Source: Desulfobulbaceae bacterium
GTDB taxonomy: Bacteria > Desulfobacterota > Desulfobulbia > Desulfobulbales > Desulfocapsaceae
Length of the DNA: 64,000 nucleotides
Direction: 5' to 3'
NCBI GenBank assembly: GCA_009773475.1
Contig: WSXV01000001.1
Location: forward strand, 62,001 to 126,000
In this document: positions 18,295 through 28,160 of the stretch, in pieces
How positions within the stretch are numbered: the first letter of the stretch is position 1
Layout: each line of letters begins with the position of its first letter
Position numbers and translations under genes: made by a program
Notes under the pieces: model-generated
Database searches by the model: none
What the model was told of the DNA's origin: nothing
Seen by the model: only the letters and a program-made list of their open reading frames with translations

Positions 18295-18993
18295 TCAATA
18301 TTGCCCCTTGAAGCGATAGCCCACTCCTGTCTCGGTGACGATATAGCCTGGGCGGGAGGCGTCTTTCTCGAGTTTATGGCGGAGATTGCTGATGTTGACC
18401 CGCAGGATATGGGGTTGCTCCAGATAGTTGGCGCCCCAGATCTGCTTGAGGAGCTGGCGGTGGGTCAGCACCTTGCCGGCATGGGTGATCAACATGCGCA
18501 ACAGGTCATACTCCGTGGGGGTCAGGGCGACCTCTTCTCCTTGCAGCAGCACCAGTCGCCGCGCCAGATCGACCTCCAGCTCGTCAATGCGGAAGACCGG
18601 TTCCGGCACCTGCTGGAGTGATCGTCGCAGCATCACCCGTATCCGGGCCAGCAGCTCGCCCAACCCGAATGGTTTGGTCAGGTAGTCATCGGCCCCGGCG
18701 TCCAGGGCCTTGATCTTGTCGCTTTCCCGGTCCCGCACCGAGAGGATGATGATGGGAACCTGCGACCATTGCCGTATCCGGCTGACAATCTCAATTCCGT
18801 CCATGTCCGGCAGACCCAGGTCGAGGAGAATTACATTGGGCTTGACGCTGACCGCCGCCGACAGCGCAGCACGGCCGGTCTCCGCCTGAAAGAGGGTGAA
18901 CTCGCCGTTGTCGAGAGCCGTCTTCAGGAAGCGCTGAATCGCCGGTTCGTCATCCACAATGAGCAGGCGGGGGAGATGGGGATCAATGGGCAT
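18295..18993 (-). CDS. kdpE: KDP operon response regulator
   Basis: OmpR/PhoB-type regulator of 232 residues. Receiver with VDDEP, acceptor Asp58 in LLDLGLPDMDG and KPF; C-terminal winged helix with LTPTEYDLLRML and VTETGVGYRF. It activates kdp transcription under K+ limitation after phosphotransfer from KdpD. I chose ATG 18993, five bases beyond the kdpD stop, giving MPIDPHLPRLLIVDDEP. The frame also allows an ATG at 19026 inside kdpD. Confidence 0.94.
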   Translation of the reverse strand: MPIDPHLPRLLIVDDEPAIQRFLKTALDNGEFTLFQAETGRAALSAAVSVKPNVILLDLGLPDMDGIEIVSRIRQWSQVPIIILSVRDRESDKIKALDAGADDYLTKPFGLGELLARIRVMLRRSLQQVPEPVFRIDELEVDLARRLVLLQGEEVALTPTEYDLLRMLITHAGKVLTHRQLLKQIWGANYLEQPHILRVNISNLRHKLEKDASRPGYIVTETGVGYRFKGQY

Positions 18994-18998
18994 GGCGG

Positions 18999-21665
18999 TC
19001 ACAAGGGGAGCAGGATGGTAATGCACAGGCCGCCACCGGAACGGTTTTCCGCCCGGATGGCGCCGCCGTGGGCCTCGACGATGCCCTTGCAGATGGACAG
19101 CCCCAGTCCGGTTCCACCCACCCCTTCGGGAACGGGCAGCCGGTAGAATTTGTCGAAGACCCGTTTTAGATCATGCTTGGGGATGCCGGGGCCGCGGTCA
19201 AGCACCTCGATGAGCAGCTTGCGGCCATGGATTTTTGCCCGGATTTCGAGTGGGCTGCCGGATGGAGAATACTTCAGTCCATTGTCCAGCAGGTTGATCA
19301 GGACCTGATTCATAAGCACCATATCCATGTTAACGAGCGGCATATCCTCCGCCATCCGGACGTTTATATCTCTTGCGCCCAGTTTTTGTTCCAGCGCCGA
19401 CAGGGCGCAGCCGATCAGGTCCTGAACATCACAGGGCTCTTTCTGTACCTTCATCTCCCCGGCCTCCAGCCGGGTCATATCCAGCAGGTTTCCCACATAG
19501 CGGTTAAGACGTTCCGCCTCTTCCCAGGCCCCGTTCAGCAGCTCCTTGCCTTGCGTGCCGCTGATGTGCAGATCCTTGTCCCGCAGCGAGCTCAAGGCCC
19601 CCATGATGGAGACCAGGGGGGTGCGCAGGTCATGGGAGATGGAGTTGAGCAGGGCCCGTTCCAGGGTTTCCCTGGCCTGCAGAACCTGGGCTTGTTCGGC
19701 CTGCTGGGCGAGGTACACCCGTTCCATGGCCAGGGAAATCTGGGTGACAAAGGCGCCCAGCAGGCGGCGGCTGTGCGGCGAGTGGTAATCAGCCGCCTTT
19801 TCCAGCTTGATTCCCAGCACCCCTAAAACCGAGACCGAAGTCGCCAGCGGCAGATAGAGGAGTTCCGCTGAGCTGAGGGTCTCCGTGCCCATCCCGGCCT
19901 CGCGGCGGTTGCGAAAGGCCCAGTCGGCCACGGCCAGCTCCTTGTCGGAAAGTTTCAGGCCCGCACTGATGGCCGAGATTTTCATCTGCTCGCCCTGGGG
20001 GATGAGGATGGAGAGTTCGGCATTGAGGGTGGCGTTGATGTTTTTGATGACCGCCGTCATGATGGACTCCATGTTGGCGGCGGTGGCCAGATCCCGACTC
20101 AGGTAGTAGAGGCTTTCGGTCTGGAGTTCGCGTTCGCGCATGGCATCAGCCCGTTCCCTGGCCTTGGCTACCAGGGTGCTGATGACCACGCCGACGATAA
20201 AAAGCCCGAGGAAGGTGAAGACATATTCGGTGTCATCGACGGTAAAGCTGCCCTGCGGGGAAACAAAAAAGAAATCAAAGGCCAGGACACCGGCGGCTGC
20301 TGTCAGCACGGCCGGTTTCAGGCCAAGCCGGGCGGCGGCCATGACCACCGCCAGGAGGTAGATCATGACCATGTTGGTGGGCGACAGCAGCGGCCTGACC
20401 AGGAAGGCAAGCACCGTTGCTGCAGCCACCAGTCCCAGGGAAGCCAGATAATCAAACCAGGGGATGACCCTTCCGGGGTGGTATTTTTGGCCGCCCGGTT
20501 TGGCCGCAACTCCGTTGATGCTGACCACATGGATCTGGATGGTTCCGCTCAGGCGGATCAGCTGGTCAACAATGGGTGGGAGGAAGAAATCGCGCCAGCG
20601 GGGTTTGGCCGGTTTACCGACGACAATGCGGGTAACATTGTGGCGCATGGCGTATTCGATAATGGCCTCTGCCACCGAGGTGGCGGTGAGGGTCGCTACC
20701 TCGGCGCCCAGGCTTTCCGCGAGACGCAGGTCGCGCCAGATCCGTTCCCGGTTTTCCTGCTGCTGTCGTCCGACGCTGGGGGTTTCAATATAGATGGTAA
20801 ACCACTGGGCCTTCAGCTCCTCGGCCAGGCGTCGGGTGGTGCGGATCAGCTTTTCGCTGAAGGGGCTGCCGCTGGCGCAGACCAGAAGCCGTTCGCTCAC
20901 CGGCCAGGGTCCGGTAATGGACTGCATCTCCATATAGGCCCGCATCTCTTCGTCAACCCGTGAGGCGGCGCGCCGGAGCGACAGTTCGCGCAGGGCGATG
21001 AGGTTGCCGGGCCGGAAAAACTGTTCGGTGGCCCGCGCCGCTTGCTCCGGGATATAGACCTTGCCTTCCCGCAAGCGCTGCAGGAGATCTTCGGGCGGGA
21101 TGTCCACCAGGCGGATTTCGGCGGCCAGATCGAGCAACCGGTCGGGCACCGTTTCGCGCACCGTGACTCCGGTAATCTGGGCCACCACGTCGTTGAGGCT
21201 CTCGAAATGCTGGACGTTGACCGTGGTGTAGACATCGATACCGGCGGCCAGCAGCTCCTCGATGTCCTGCCAGCGTTTTTCGTGGCGGGCGCCGGGAACA
21301 TTGGTATGGGCCAGCTCGTCCACCAGGGCGATCTGCGGCTTGCGGGCCAGCGCCGCGTCGATATTCAGCTCCGGCAGCCGGACGCCCTGATACTCGATGG
21401 CGGCCTTGGGTAAAACCTCCAGGCCCACGAGCAGGGCGTCGGTCTCGCTGCGGCCATGGGATTCGACATAGGCCGCCACCACGTCCCGTCCCTCTCGCTG
21501 GAGCTGGTGGGCCGCCTCCAGCATGGTGTAGGTCTTACCGACCCCGGGGGCGTAGCCCAGAAACAGCTTCAGTTTGCCCTGGCCTGTGTCCGCCTCCTCG
21601 GCATTGGCCAGTTTCAGCATGGCCTCGGGCGACGGGCGGTGGTCATTGAATGGAATATCGTTCAT
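18999..21665 (-). CDS. kdpD: Osmosensitive K+ channel sensor histidine kinase
   Basis: An 888-residue KdpD of standard layout. The N-terminal KdpD domain has Walker A GYAPGVGKT near residue 37 and DELAHTNVPG. A USP-like domain (about 250-375, LLVCASGSPFSE) follows, then a four-helix membrane block (about 405-500), a GAF-like region, HisKA with acceptor ISHDLRTPL, and the ATPase domain with LDRGPGIP and GTGLGLSICKG. It senses K+ status and signals to KdpE. The start overlaps kdpC by 4 bases. Confidence 0.96.
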   Translation of the reverse strand: MNDIPFNDHRPSPEAMLKLANAEEADTGQGKLKLFLGYAPGVGKTYTMLEAAHQLQREGRDVVAAYVESHGRSETDALLVGLEVLPKAAIEYQGVRLPELNIDAALARKPQIALVDELAHTNVPGARHEKRWQDIEELLAAGIDVYTTVNVQHFESLNDVVAQITGVTVRETVPDRLLDLAAEIRLVDIPPEDLLQRLREGKVYIPEQAARATEQFFRPGNLIALRELSLRRAASRVDEEMRAYMEMQSITGPWPVSERLLVCASGSPFSEKLIRTTRRLAEELKAQWFTIYIETPSVGRQQQENRERIWRDLRLAESLGAEVATLTATSVAEAIIEYAMRHNVTRIVVGKPAKPRWRDFFLPPIVDQLIRLSGTIQIHVVSINGVAAKPGGQKYHPGRVIPWFDYLASLGLVAAATVLAFLVRPLLSPTNMVMIYLLAVVMAAARLGLKPAVLTAAAGVLAFDFFFVSPQGSFTVDDTEYVFTFLGLFIVGVVISTLVAKARERADAMRERELQTESLYYLSRDLATAANMESIMTAVIKNINATLNAELSILIPQGEQMKISAISAGLKLSDKELAVADWAFRNRREAGMGTETLSSAELLYLPLATSVSVLGVLGIKLEKAADYHSPHSRRLLGAFVTQISLAMERVYLAQQAEQAQVLQARETLERALLNSISHDLRTPLVSIMGALSSLRDKDLHISGTQGKELLNGAWEEAERLNRYVGNLLDMTRLEAGEMKVQKEPCDVQDLIGCALSALEQKLGARDINVRMAEDMPLVNMDMVLMNQVLINLLDNGLKYSPSGSPLEIRAKIHGRKLLIEVLDRGPGIPKHDLKRVFDKFYRLPVPEGVGGTGLGLSICKGIVEAHGGAIRAENRSGGGLCITILLPL

Positions 21666-22231
21666 GGAATCAGTGTATCAAGTTCCAGATTGATGACAAG
21701 GACATTGACGCGGGGTGCGCCCATAAATCCCCATTGCCGGGGTTCTGTGCGGGCGGCGATGACGCTTGCAACCTGCTCCGCGCTCATGCTGCGGGCGGCG
21801 GCAATCCGCTGGATCTGTTGATTGGCGGCCTGGGGGGTGATATGGGGGTCAAGGCCGCTGGCCGAGGCCTGGGCCAGATCGGCTGGCACCGGCCCGTTGA
21901 TTCCGGCGGCGCGTAAATCCTGCACCCGTTTGGCAACCGTTGCCAGATAGGCGGGATTGGTGGGCCCGGCATTGGAGCCACCGGAGGCCATGGGGTTATA
22001 GGCGAATTCCGCGCTGGCCGACGGCCGCGGCCACAGGTAAGCGGGGTCGGTAAAGGGCTGGCCGATGAGCTCGGAGCCCACCACCCTGCCGCTGTGGTCG
22101 AAAATCAGGCTTCCGGCGGCCTGGCGCGGAAACAGGATCTGGGCCAGACCTGTGACCACGGCGGGATAGAGGCCGCCGCAGAGAACGGTGAACAGGATAA
22201 TCATCATAAATGGCGGGCGTAGAGTCTGCAT
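21662..22231 (-). CDS. kdpC: K+-transporting ATPase subunit C
   Basis: A 189-residue protein with one N-terminal membrane helix (residues 8-28) and a periplasmic domain containing GSELIGQPF, YLWPRPSA, GPTNP and DLAQASASGLDPHI, the KdpC hallmarks. It acts as a chaperone-like subunit for K+ delivery in KdpFABC. It lies 24 bases after kdpB and overlaps kdpD. Confidence 0.96.
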   Translation of the reverse strand: MQTLRPPFMMIILFTVLCGGLYPAVVTGLAQILFPRQAAGSLIFDHSGRVVGSELIGQPFTDPAYLWPRPSASAEFAYNPMASGGSNAGPTNPAYLATVAKRVQDLRAAGINGPVPADLAQASASGLDPHITPQAANQQIQRIAAARSMSAEQVASVIAARTEPRQWGFMGAPRVNVLVINLELDTLIP

Positions 22232-22255
22232 GGAAAAAGTCTCCGTGGTGGATGA

Positions 22256-24340
22256 TCAGAGAAAAAGGGAAATCCCAAGATCGATGGCCTTGATCCCGAT
22301 AAAGGGGATGATGATGCCGCCTGCCCCGTACACAAGCAGATTGTGGATCAGCATCTTTTCCGCCGGCATGGGGCGGAAGCGGGTACCTTTCAAGGCCAGC
22401 GGCACCAGCAGCGGGATGATGACGGCGTTGAAAATGACCGCGGCGAGGATGGCGCTGTGCGGGCTGGTGAGAGCCATGATGTTCAGCGCATCTAATTGCG
22501 GGTAGATGGAGCTCAGTGCCGCCGGGATGATGGCGAAGTACTTGGCGATGTCATTCGATATGCTGAAGGTGGTCAGGTTGCCGCGGGTCATGAGGATCTG
22601 TTTGCCGATCAGGACGATATCCAGCAGTTTGGTTGGGTTGCTGTCCAGATCAATAATGTTGGCGGCCTCGCGGGCGGGCTGGGTGCCGGTGTTCATGGCC
22701 ACGGCCACATCGGCCTGAGCCAGGGCCGGGGCGTCGTTGGTGCCGTCTCCGGTCATGGCCACCATGTAGCCCGCCTCCTGGTTGTCCTTGATCAGACGCA
22801 GCTTGTCTTCGGGCCGGGCCTGGGCCAGGAAGTCGTCAACCTGGGCCTCGGCGGCGATGGCGGCGGCAGTCAGGGGATTGTCGCCGGTGATCATCACCGT
22901 CTTGATCCCCATGCTGCGGAGCTGTTGAAAGCGTTCCTGGATGCCGCTCTTGACAATGTCCTTGAGGTTGATGACCCCCAGGATTTCATTATCCCGGCTG
23001 ACCACCAGCGGTGTCGCCCCTGCGTGGGCGATGGCGTTGACCTGTTGCTCCAGTTCCCCGGGCACGATGCCGCCCTGGTTGCGGATAAAGGCGGTGAGCG
23101 AGTCCGCCGCTCCTTTGCGGTACCTGGTGCCGTTGATGTCCACCCCGGAGAGCCGGGTGTCGGCGCTGAAGGGGATGATGGTGGCCTCGGCGGTCAGGGC
23201 TTCCACCGGCAGTTCATGCTTCTGCCTGGCCAGGGTCACCACGCTGCGACCTTCCGGGGTCTCGTCGCCCATGGAGGCCATGAGCGACGCCTCGGCCAGC
23301 TCCTCTTCCGTGTGGCCGCCCACCGGGACAAAGGCCACCGCCTCACGGCTGCCGTGGGTGATGGTGCCGGTCTTATCCAGCAGCAGGATATTGACATCGC
23401 CCGCGGCCTCGATGGCCCGGCCGGAGAGGGCGATGACGTTCTTCTGAAAGAGGCGGTCCATCCCGGCGATGCCGATGGCGGGCAGGAGGGCGGCGATGGT
23501 GGTGGGGGCCAGGCAGACAAAGAGCGCCACCAGGATGGTCAGCGGAACCGGGGCGCCCTGGCCGGTGGCGGCGACGCTGTAGTGGGACAGGGGGCTGATG
23601 TTGGCGCAGACCAGCAGGAAGACCAGGGTGAGGGCGATGAGCAGCACCTCGAGGGCGGTCTCGTTGGGGGTTTTGCGGCGTTTGGCCCCTTCGATCAGCG
23701 AGATCATGCGGTCGATGAAGGTCTCACCGGGGTTGGCGGTGATCCTGACGATGATGGAATTGGCAATCACCGTAGTGCCGCCGGTGACCGCACTGCGGTC
23801 GCCGCCCGATTCACGCACCACCGGTGCTGACTCGCCGGTGACCGCCGATTCGTTGACCAGGGCGGCTCCGGCTACCACCTCGCCGTCGCCGGCGATGAGA
23901 TCACCGGCCTCCACCAGGATGTAGTCGTCCTTGCGCAGGAGGTTGGCGTTCATGGTCGTTGGCTTGGTTTTAAAATCCGGGGTGTCGAGTTTTTTGGCGG
24001 TGACCTCGGTGCGTGATTTGCGCAGAGTGGCGGCCCTGGCCTTGCCGCGCCCTTCGGCCAATGACTCGGCAAAGGTGGAAAAGAGCACGGTCAGCCACAG
24101 CCAGATGGAGACGGCGGCGGTGAACCAGACCGGTTCACCGCCTCTGCTGATCAGGGAGAGAAGGAAGGTCCCCAAGGTGATGCAGCTGGCGATCTCGACC
24201 GCGAACATGACCGGGTTGCGCCACAGGGAGCGCGGGTCGAGCTTCCGGCAGGATTCAATCAGGGCCCCGGTCAGCAGCTCTCGGTCGAAAAGCGATTTTG
24301 GTTGGGGGATATGTCTTGACATGGCTTTAGTGACCTCCAA
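22256..24340 (-). CDS. kdpB: K+-transporting P-type ATPase subunit B
   Basis: A 694-residue P-type ATPase. The phosphorylation motif [10 protein letters not shown] is near residue 308, TGES lies in the actuator loop, and the hinge motif [20 protein letters not shown] is near residue 525; hydrophobic helices are at both ends. It hydrolyses ATP to drive K+ uptake through KdpA. The start overlaps the kdpA end by 14 bases. Confidence 0.97.
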   Translation of the reverse strand: MEVTKAMSRHIPQPKSLFDRELLTGALIESCRKLDPRSLWRNPVMFAVEIASCITLGTFLLSLISRGGEPVWFTAAVSIWLWLTVLFSTFAESLAEGRGKARAATLRKSRTEVTAKKLDTPDFKTKPTTMNANLLRKDDYILVEAGDLIAGDGEVVAGAALVNESAVTGESAPVVRESGGDRSAVTGGTTVIANSIIVRITANPGETFIDRMISLIEGAKRRKTPNETALEVLLIALTLVFLLVCANISPLSHYSVAATGQGAPVPLTILVALFVCLAPTTIAALLPAIGIAGMDRLFQKNVIALSGRAIEAAGDVNILLLDKTGTITHGSREAVAFVPVGGHTEEELAEASLMASMGDETPEGRSVVTLARQKHELPVEALTAEATIIPFSADTRLSGVDINGTRYRKGAADSLTAFIRNQGGIVPGELEQQVNAIAHAGATPLVVSRDNEILGVINLKDIVKSGIQERFQQLRSMGIKTVMITGDNPLTAAAIAAEAQVDDFLAQARPEDKLRLIKDNQEAGYMVAMTGDGTNDAPALAQADVAVAMNTGTQPAREAANIIDLDSNPTKLLDIVLIGKQILMTRGNLTTFSISNDIAKYFAIIPAALSSIYPQLDALNIMALTSPHSAILAAVIFNAVIIPLLVPLALKGTRFRPMPAEKMLIHNLLVYGAGGIIIPFIGIKAIDLGISLFL

Positions 24341-26105
24341 GCATGGTCAGGTGTTCAGCGACCGGCCCCAGGGCCAGTGCCGGGAAAAAGGTCAGGGCAC
24401 CGACAATCAGGATAACCAGCAGCAGCCAGACGGCAAAGGGCGCCTTGTCGGTGGGGAGCGTCCCCAAACTGGGAGGCACATATTTTTTGCCGGCCAGCGA
24501 CCCGGCCATGGCGAGTATGGCCACCGCCGGCGCAAAGCGACCGATGAGCATGGCCAAAGCCCCCAACAGGTTGTAGAAGTTGGTGTTGGCGTTTAAGCCC
24601 GCAAAGGCGCTGCCGTTGTTGTTGGCCATGGAAGCGAAAGCGTAGAGCACCTCGGAGAGGCCGTGAGGTCCTGGGTTGGCCATGGAGGCCACAGCAGCCG
24701 GGGTGATCATGGCGATCCCGGAGAGGATCAGCACCATGGCCCCGGCGGTGAGGATGGTGATAATCGACATCCACATCTCCCGCACCTCGATCTTTTTGCC
24801 AAGGTATTCAGGGGTTCTGCCGATCATCAGCCCGGAGACAAAGACGGCGATAACGGCAAAGGCCAGCATGGTGTAGAGCCCGGAGCCGACTCCGCCGAAG
24901 ACGATTTCGCCCAGCAGGATAAGCGCCAGGGGCACCAGGCCGCCGATGGGGGTGAGCGAGTCGTGCATGGCGGCCACCGCCCCGCAGGAGGTGGCCGCCA
25001 CCTCAAAGAGACTGGTTCCGGCCAGCCCGAAGCGCACCTCCTTGCCTTCCATGTTGCCGCCGACAATGCCGAGTTCGGTCAGTTGCGGATTGTCGCCGGT
25101 CTCGGCCCAGTGCAGAACCCCAAAGGCGGTGAGCAGGAGCAGGAGCATGACTGCGAGCAGGGCCCAGCCCTGGCGGGTATTGCCGACCATTTTGCCGAAG
25201 GTATAGGTGAGAGATCCGGGAATCACCAGGATGAGCAGGATTTCCAGCAGATGGGAGAGCGGCGTCGGGTTTTCAAAAGGGTGGGCCGAGTTGGCGTTGA
25301 AGAAGCCGCCGCCGTTGGTGCCCAGCTCTTTGATTGCCTCCTGGGAGGCCACCGGACCCATGGGGATGGTGACCTCGCTGACCACGATTTCATCGGTTAT
25401 GGGCTGTCCCTGGGCATCCAGGTGCGGGCTTCCCGCTGCATCTACCCGGGCCTTGTCGTACTTGAGGGCCTCTACCAGCGGCAGGGTCTGATAAGGGCGG
25501 AGGTTCTGGATCACCCCCTGAGAGACGAGGATGAGGGCGGCAATCAGGGAGATCGGCAACAGGATGTAGAGGACGCCCCGCGTCAGATCCACCCAGAAAT
25601 TGCCCACCAGCGCAGTCCTGCGCCGCGTGAAACCGCGGATCAGGGCGATGACGATGGCCATGCCGGTGGCGGCGGAGACGAAGTTCTGCACTGTAAACCC
25701 GGCCATCTGAGTGAAATACCCGACTGCTGATTCGCCGCTGTAGTTCTGCCAGTTGGTGTTGGTGGTGAAGCTGATGGCGGTGTTGATGGCAAGCGGCCAG
25801 GAAAAGGGCGTCATCCCTCGCGGATTCAGGGGCAAAAGGTGTTGCAGGAGCAGCAGGGCCAGCAGAACCAGAAACCCCAGCAGGTTAAAGAGGAGCATGG
25901 CCCCGGCATAGTGTTGCCAGTCCATCTCCTCGTCCTTATCCACCCCGCTGATCCGGTAAAACAGGTTCTCGCAGGGAGCCAGGAGAACGGAGAGCAAAGT
26001 TCGCTCACCTTGGTAGACCCTGGCCATGTATCCGCCCAGCGGTCTGACCAGAAGAAGAAGGACGACGAAAAAAAGGATGGTTTGTTGCCAGTCATGGATG
26101 TTCAT
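24327..26105 (-). CDS. kdpA: K+-transporting ATPase subunit A
   Basis: A 592-residue polytopic K+-binding subunit related to K+ channels. Selectivity-filter-like segments include [32 protein letters not shown] and [15 protein letters not shown] start at the ATG at 26105 (MNIHDWQQ). A GGAGG site lies about 14 bases upstream, which is a loose spacing, and the frame also allows an ATG at 26138. No kdpF-like 30-residue peptide was found before it. Confidence 0.95.
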   Translation of the reverse strand: MNIHDWQQTILFFVVLLLLVRPLGGYMARVYQGERTLLSVLLAPCENLFYRISGVDKDEEMDWQHYAGAMLLFNLLGFLVLLALLLLQHLLPLNPRGMTPFSWPLAINTAISFTTNTNWQNYSGESAVGYFTQMAGFTVQNFVSAATGMAIVIALIRGFTRRRTALVGNFWVDLTRGVLYILLPISLIAALILVSQGVIQNLRPYQTLPLVEALKYDKARVDAAGSPHLDAQGQPITDEIVVSEVTIPMGPVASQEAIKELGTNGGGFFNANSAHPFENPTPLSHLLEILLILVIPGSLTYTFGKMVGNTRQGWALLAVMLLLLLTAFGVLHWAETGDNPQLTELGIVGGNMEGKEVRFGLAGTSLFEVAATSCGAVAAMHDSLTPIGGLVPLALILLGEIVFGGVGSGLYTMLAFAVIAVFVSGLMIGRTPEYLGKKIEVREMWMSIITILTAGAMVLILSGIAMITPAAVASMANPGPHGLSEVLYAFASMANNNGSAFAGLNANTNFYNLLGALAMLIGRFAPAVAILAMAGSLAGKKYVPPSLGTLPTDKAPFAVWLLLVILIVGALTFFPALALGPVAEHLTMLGGH

Positions 26106-26311
26106 GGGGATATTGTTATCCTCCTTTGTACGGATCAAGTCCGATGGTGGAGTTGATTATGATGGTTTTGTTATCAACCTTTGTCCTTATATGATGAGTG
26201 TATCATGTCCGGCATAAAGATGAGGTCAAAACAGCTGGCAAAGTTATCAAAAAAGTATCAAGATGGAAAAAATTTGTTCCACCAAACCGTTACAAGAGAA
26301 GGAGAGGAAAA

Positions 26312-26518
26312 ATGAGTGAAAAAGATGTGGGAGAGGCCTTGGTGCAGGTGATTCGTGATCCACAGGGATCAGCCAGTCAGGAGAGTTTTGCCCGGGCCAT
26401 GGAGTTGACCAAGGCCTATGCCGGCTCGGGTTCAGCGACCCATTTCAGCGCGGTGGCTCGGCTGTTTTATGACCTGTTTGAGATGTTCGAGACCGGCGCC
26501 GATCCTCGCAAGAAATAA
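26312..26518 (+). CDS. Small hypothetical protein
   Basis: A 68-residue soluble protein from ATG 26312 behind GGAGAGG (26301-26307). The frame continues upstream to 26198 without a ribosome site. It has alternating helical stretches (EALVQVIRD, ESFARAMELTKAY, VARLFYDLFEMFE) and a basic end DPRKK, and is probably all-helical. No family recognised. It is divergent from kdpA and convergent with the HD-domain gene. Confidence 0.6.
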   Translation: MSEKDVGEALVQVIRDPQGSASQESFARAMELTKAYAGSGSATHFSAVARLFYDLFEMFETGADPRKK

Positions 26519-26560
26519 AGAGAAAGAAGAAGGCCGTGGGGCAGGGGGGCAGGCTATGAT

Positions 26561-27463
26561 TCAGGTCGAAGGGACCCTTTTAAGGTAGGTTTGCAAACAT
26601 TCCAACCTGTTTTCGCACAGCTCAAGAATGGTCTTGAGGTAGTCGAGGTTCTTCATGATATTGGTATAATAGAGATTCTCGTCGATCTGCCAGCGTGCCT
26701 GGAAATGGATATGCATGGCCTTGGAGATGTTGGAGAAGGACTTCTCCAGTCTGTGGAGGATGATATTGTGATAGAAAGAGGTGGTATTCTGCATCAGTTC
26801 AATGGCTGAGCCGAAGGTTTGCAGGCCGCCTTCCTGGTGTTCCTGAAAGAGAAAGGGGAGGCGTTCAAGATAGTACCGGTCAGCCATCTGGGCCAAAATA
26901 TCGGCGGAGCCCAGAACGCACCCGGCGAGCTTGGCTGCAGGGGACGGAAAGGCAATGGCGGCGGGGTCAAGGTCAAGATTTGTACACTGGATGACGGAGG
27001 GACATTCCTTGCCAAGGAATTCCGGAAGACCCTTGTCGGTCAGGTACTGGGTCAGGATGGCGATGGAGCGGTCTTCATGATTTTGGGTATAAAATGCCCC
27101 GCTCCGTGCCTGGTCTGCCTCCGTTCTCAACAGACCGGCATCATGGAAGTAGGCGCTGTAGAGGGCCAGCTCCATGGCCTGAACGGAAACTTTCTGCCCA
27201 GAACCAGAACAGGCAAGCCCATGCAACAGTCTTGAGGTGGCCAGAACCACGCTGCGGGTATGTTTGAAATTGTGATAGCGGGTATTGCTGGCCAAAAATC
27301 CCGGATAGTCTCCGGTAAACAGCCGGGTGACATCCTGATCCAGTTGCTGCATGGCAGCGCTGTTGAAGGTGGGCTGGATGTGGGTTGTCAGAAACAGAAC
27401 TTCATCGGCGAGATCATTGGTGGCCCCGGACTCAAAAATTTTGGTGAGTTGTTGATGGTTCAT
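26561..27463 (-). CDS. HD-domain metal-dependent phosphohydrolase-like protein
   Basis: A 300-residue protein. The metal-binding HD pattern is visible as YHNFKHTRSV near residue 63 and AYFHDAGLL near residue 100, followed by HEDRSIAI and SADILAQMADRYY, as in HD/PDEase-type phosphohydrolases. The substrate could be a cyclic nucleotide or another nucleotide; nothing decides it. ATG 27463 is preferred, since the longer frame to 27520 runs into the ferredoxin gene. It lies 14 bases after that gene and is probably co-transcribed with it. Confidence 0.78.
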   Translation of the reverse strand: MNHQQLTKIFESGATNDLADEVLFLTTHIQPTFNSAAMQQLDQDVTRLFTGDYPGFLASNTRYHNFKHTRSVVLATSRLLHGLACSGSGQKVSVQAMELALYSAYFHDAGLLRTEADQARSGAFYTQNHEDRSIAILTQYLTDKGLPEFLGKECPSVIQCTNLDLDPAAIAFPSPAAKLAGCVLGSADILAQMADRYYLERLPFLFQEHQEGGLQTFGSAIELMQNTTSFYHNIILHRLEKSFSNISKAMHIHFQARWQIDENLYYTNIMKNLDYLKTILELCENRLECLQTYLKRVPST

Positions 27464-27477
27464 CGCAGGTGTAATTG

Positions 27478-27681
27478 TCAGGTCGATTCCCTGGTCAGGG
27501 AGATGCATTTCGCGGCGCAATAGGCCGCTGCTTCTTCTATTCGGGCAGTGATGGTGGCATCGGGGTGAATGACCTCGGCTTTTTCACCAGCCTCATCCAT
27601 CCTGAAGATATCCGGGCAGATTTCCACGCATGAGCCGCAGCCGTTGCATTCGAAGGTATCCAGGGAGATGGTTTCTTTCAT
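27478..27681 (-). CDS. Single-cluster [4Fe-4S] ferredoxin
   Basis: A 67-residue ferredoxin. It has CNGCGSCVEICPD near residue 12 (three of four ligands, in C-x2-C-x2-C-x3-CP spacing) and a distal CAAKC near residue 55. This is the small monocluster type used as an electron carrier in anaerobes. ATG 27681 begins MKETISLDTFEC. The HD-domain gene follows directly. Confidence 0.92.
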   Translation of the reverse strand: MKETISLDTFECNGCGSCVEICPDIFRMDEAGEKAEVIHPDATITARIEEAAAYCAAKCISLTREST

Positions 27682-27736
27682 GGTGTTTTTGAGGGAATGA
27701 TAATGGTGTTAACCTTACAAAAACAGCTGACAAAGT

Positions 27737-27772
27737 CCCCTCCTTTTGTTCAAGGAGGGGGTTGGGGGTGGT
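27737..27772. repeat. Repeat C, copy 1 (G-rich hairpin)
   Basis: CCCCTCCTT and AAGGAGGGG form a hairpin, followed by GTTGGGGGTGG. The same arrangement occurs at 37897 and 49357. The G-runs could form a quadruplex in single-stranded DNA or RNA (inference). Confidence 0.75.
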
Positions 27773-27820
27773 GCTGTTTCGGTGGAACGGTAGAAGGTGT
27801 TGGAGATAGAGACGGTTTGG

Positions 27821-28160
27821 AAAAGATTTTGCTTTTACTTGTTAATCACCGGTGAATGGCTTAATTGACTTCTGTGTTTTTGGTGGCGGCCACTTATGGA
27901 ACCAGCTGAAAAGATTGCTGTTTCCATGGAGTGGCATAAGGTGCCGTAGACCAAGCCGGCAAGGAAAAGATTTTGCTTTTACTATTTAATCACTGGTGAT
28001 GGCTTAATTAACTTTTGTGTTTTTGGTGGTGGCCACTTATGGAACCAGCTGAAAAGATTGCTGTTTCCATGGAGTGGCATAAGGTGCCGTAGACCAATCC
28101 GGCAAAGAAGTAGACCAATCCGGCAAAGAAAAGATTTTGCCGGATTGGTAACGGCACCTA
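27821..28160 (-). repeat. Repeat B, copy 2, with a 144-base tandem duplication
   Basis: Two near-identical 144-base units start at 27821 and 27965. Each has the core hairpin (27889-27940 and 28032-28083) with outer GCCAC/GTGGC, arms ATGGAA/TTCCAT and CAGC/GCTG, and trailing GGCATAAGGTGCCGT. The last unit is followed by a short tandem AGACCAATCCGGCAAAGA and closes with a long hairpin (28083-28159). Its tip, CCTAA, contains the TAG stop codon of purF. There is no gene in this 475-base gap. Confidence 0.88.

Noticed and set aside
22496-23830. 444-residue plus-strand frame opposite kdpB
   Set aside because: Antisense shadow of kdpB; Gly/Asp/His-rich composition as expected from reversed high-GC codons.
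26106-26200. kdpF and a kdp promoter upstream of kdpA
   Set aside because: No short hydrophobic frame on the minus strand, and the best TTGACC box has no convincing -10 partner.
26198-26311. N-terminal extension of the 68-residue protein
   Set aside because: Basic, no ribosome site before 26198; GGAGAGG sits right before ATG 26312.
27821-28160. CRISPR-like array
   Set aside because: Only two 144-base units plus a short tandem; no regular short repeats with unique spacers and no cas genes.
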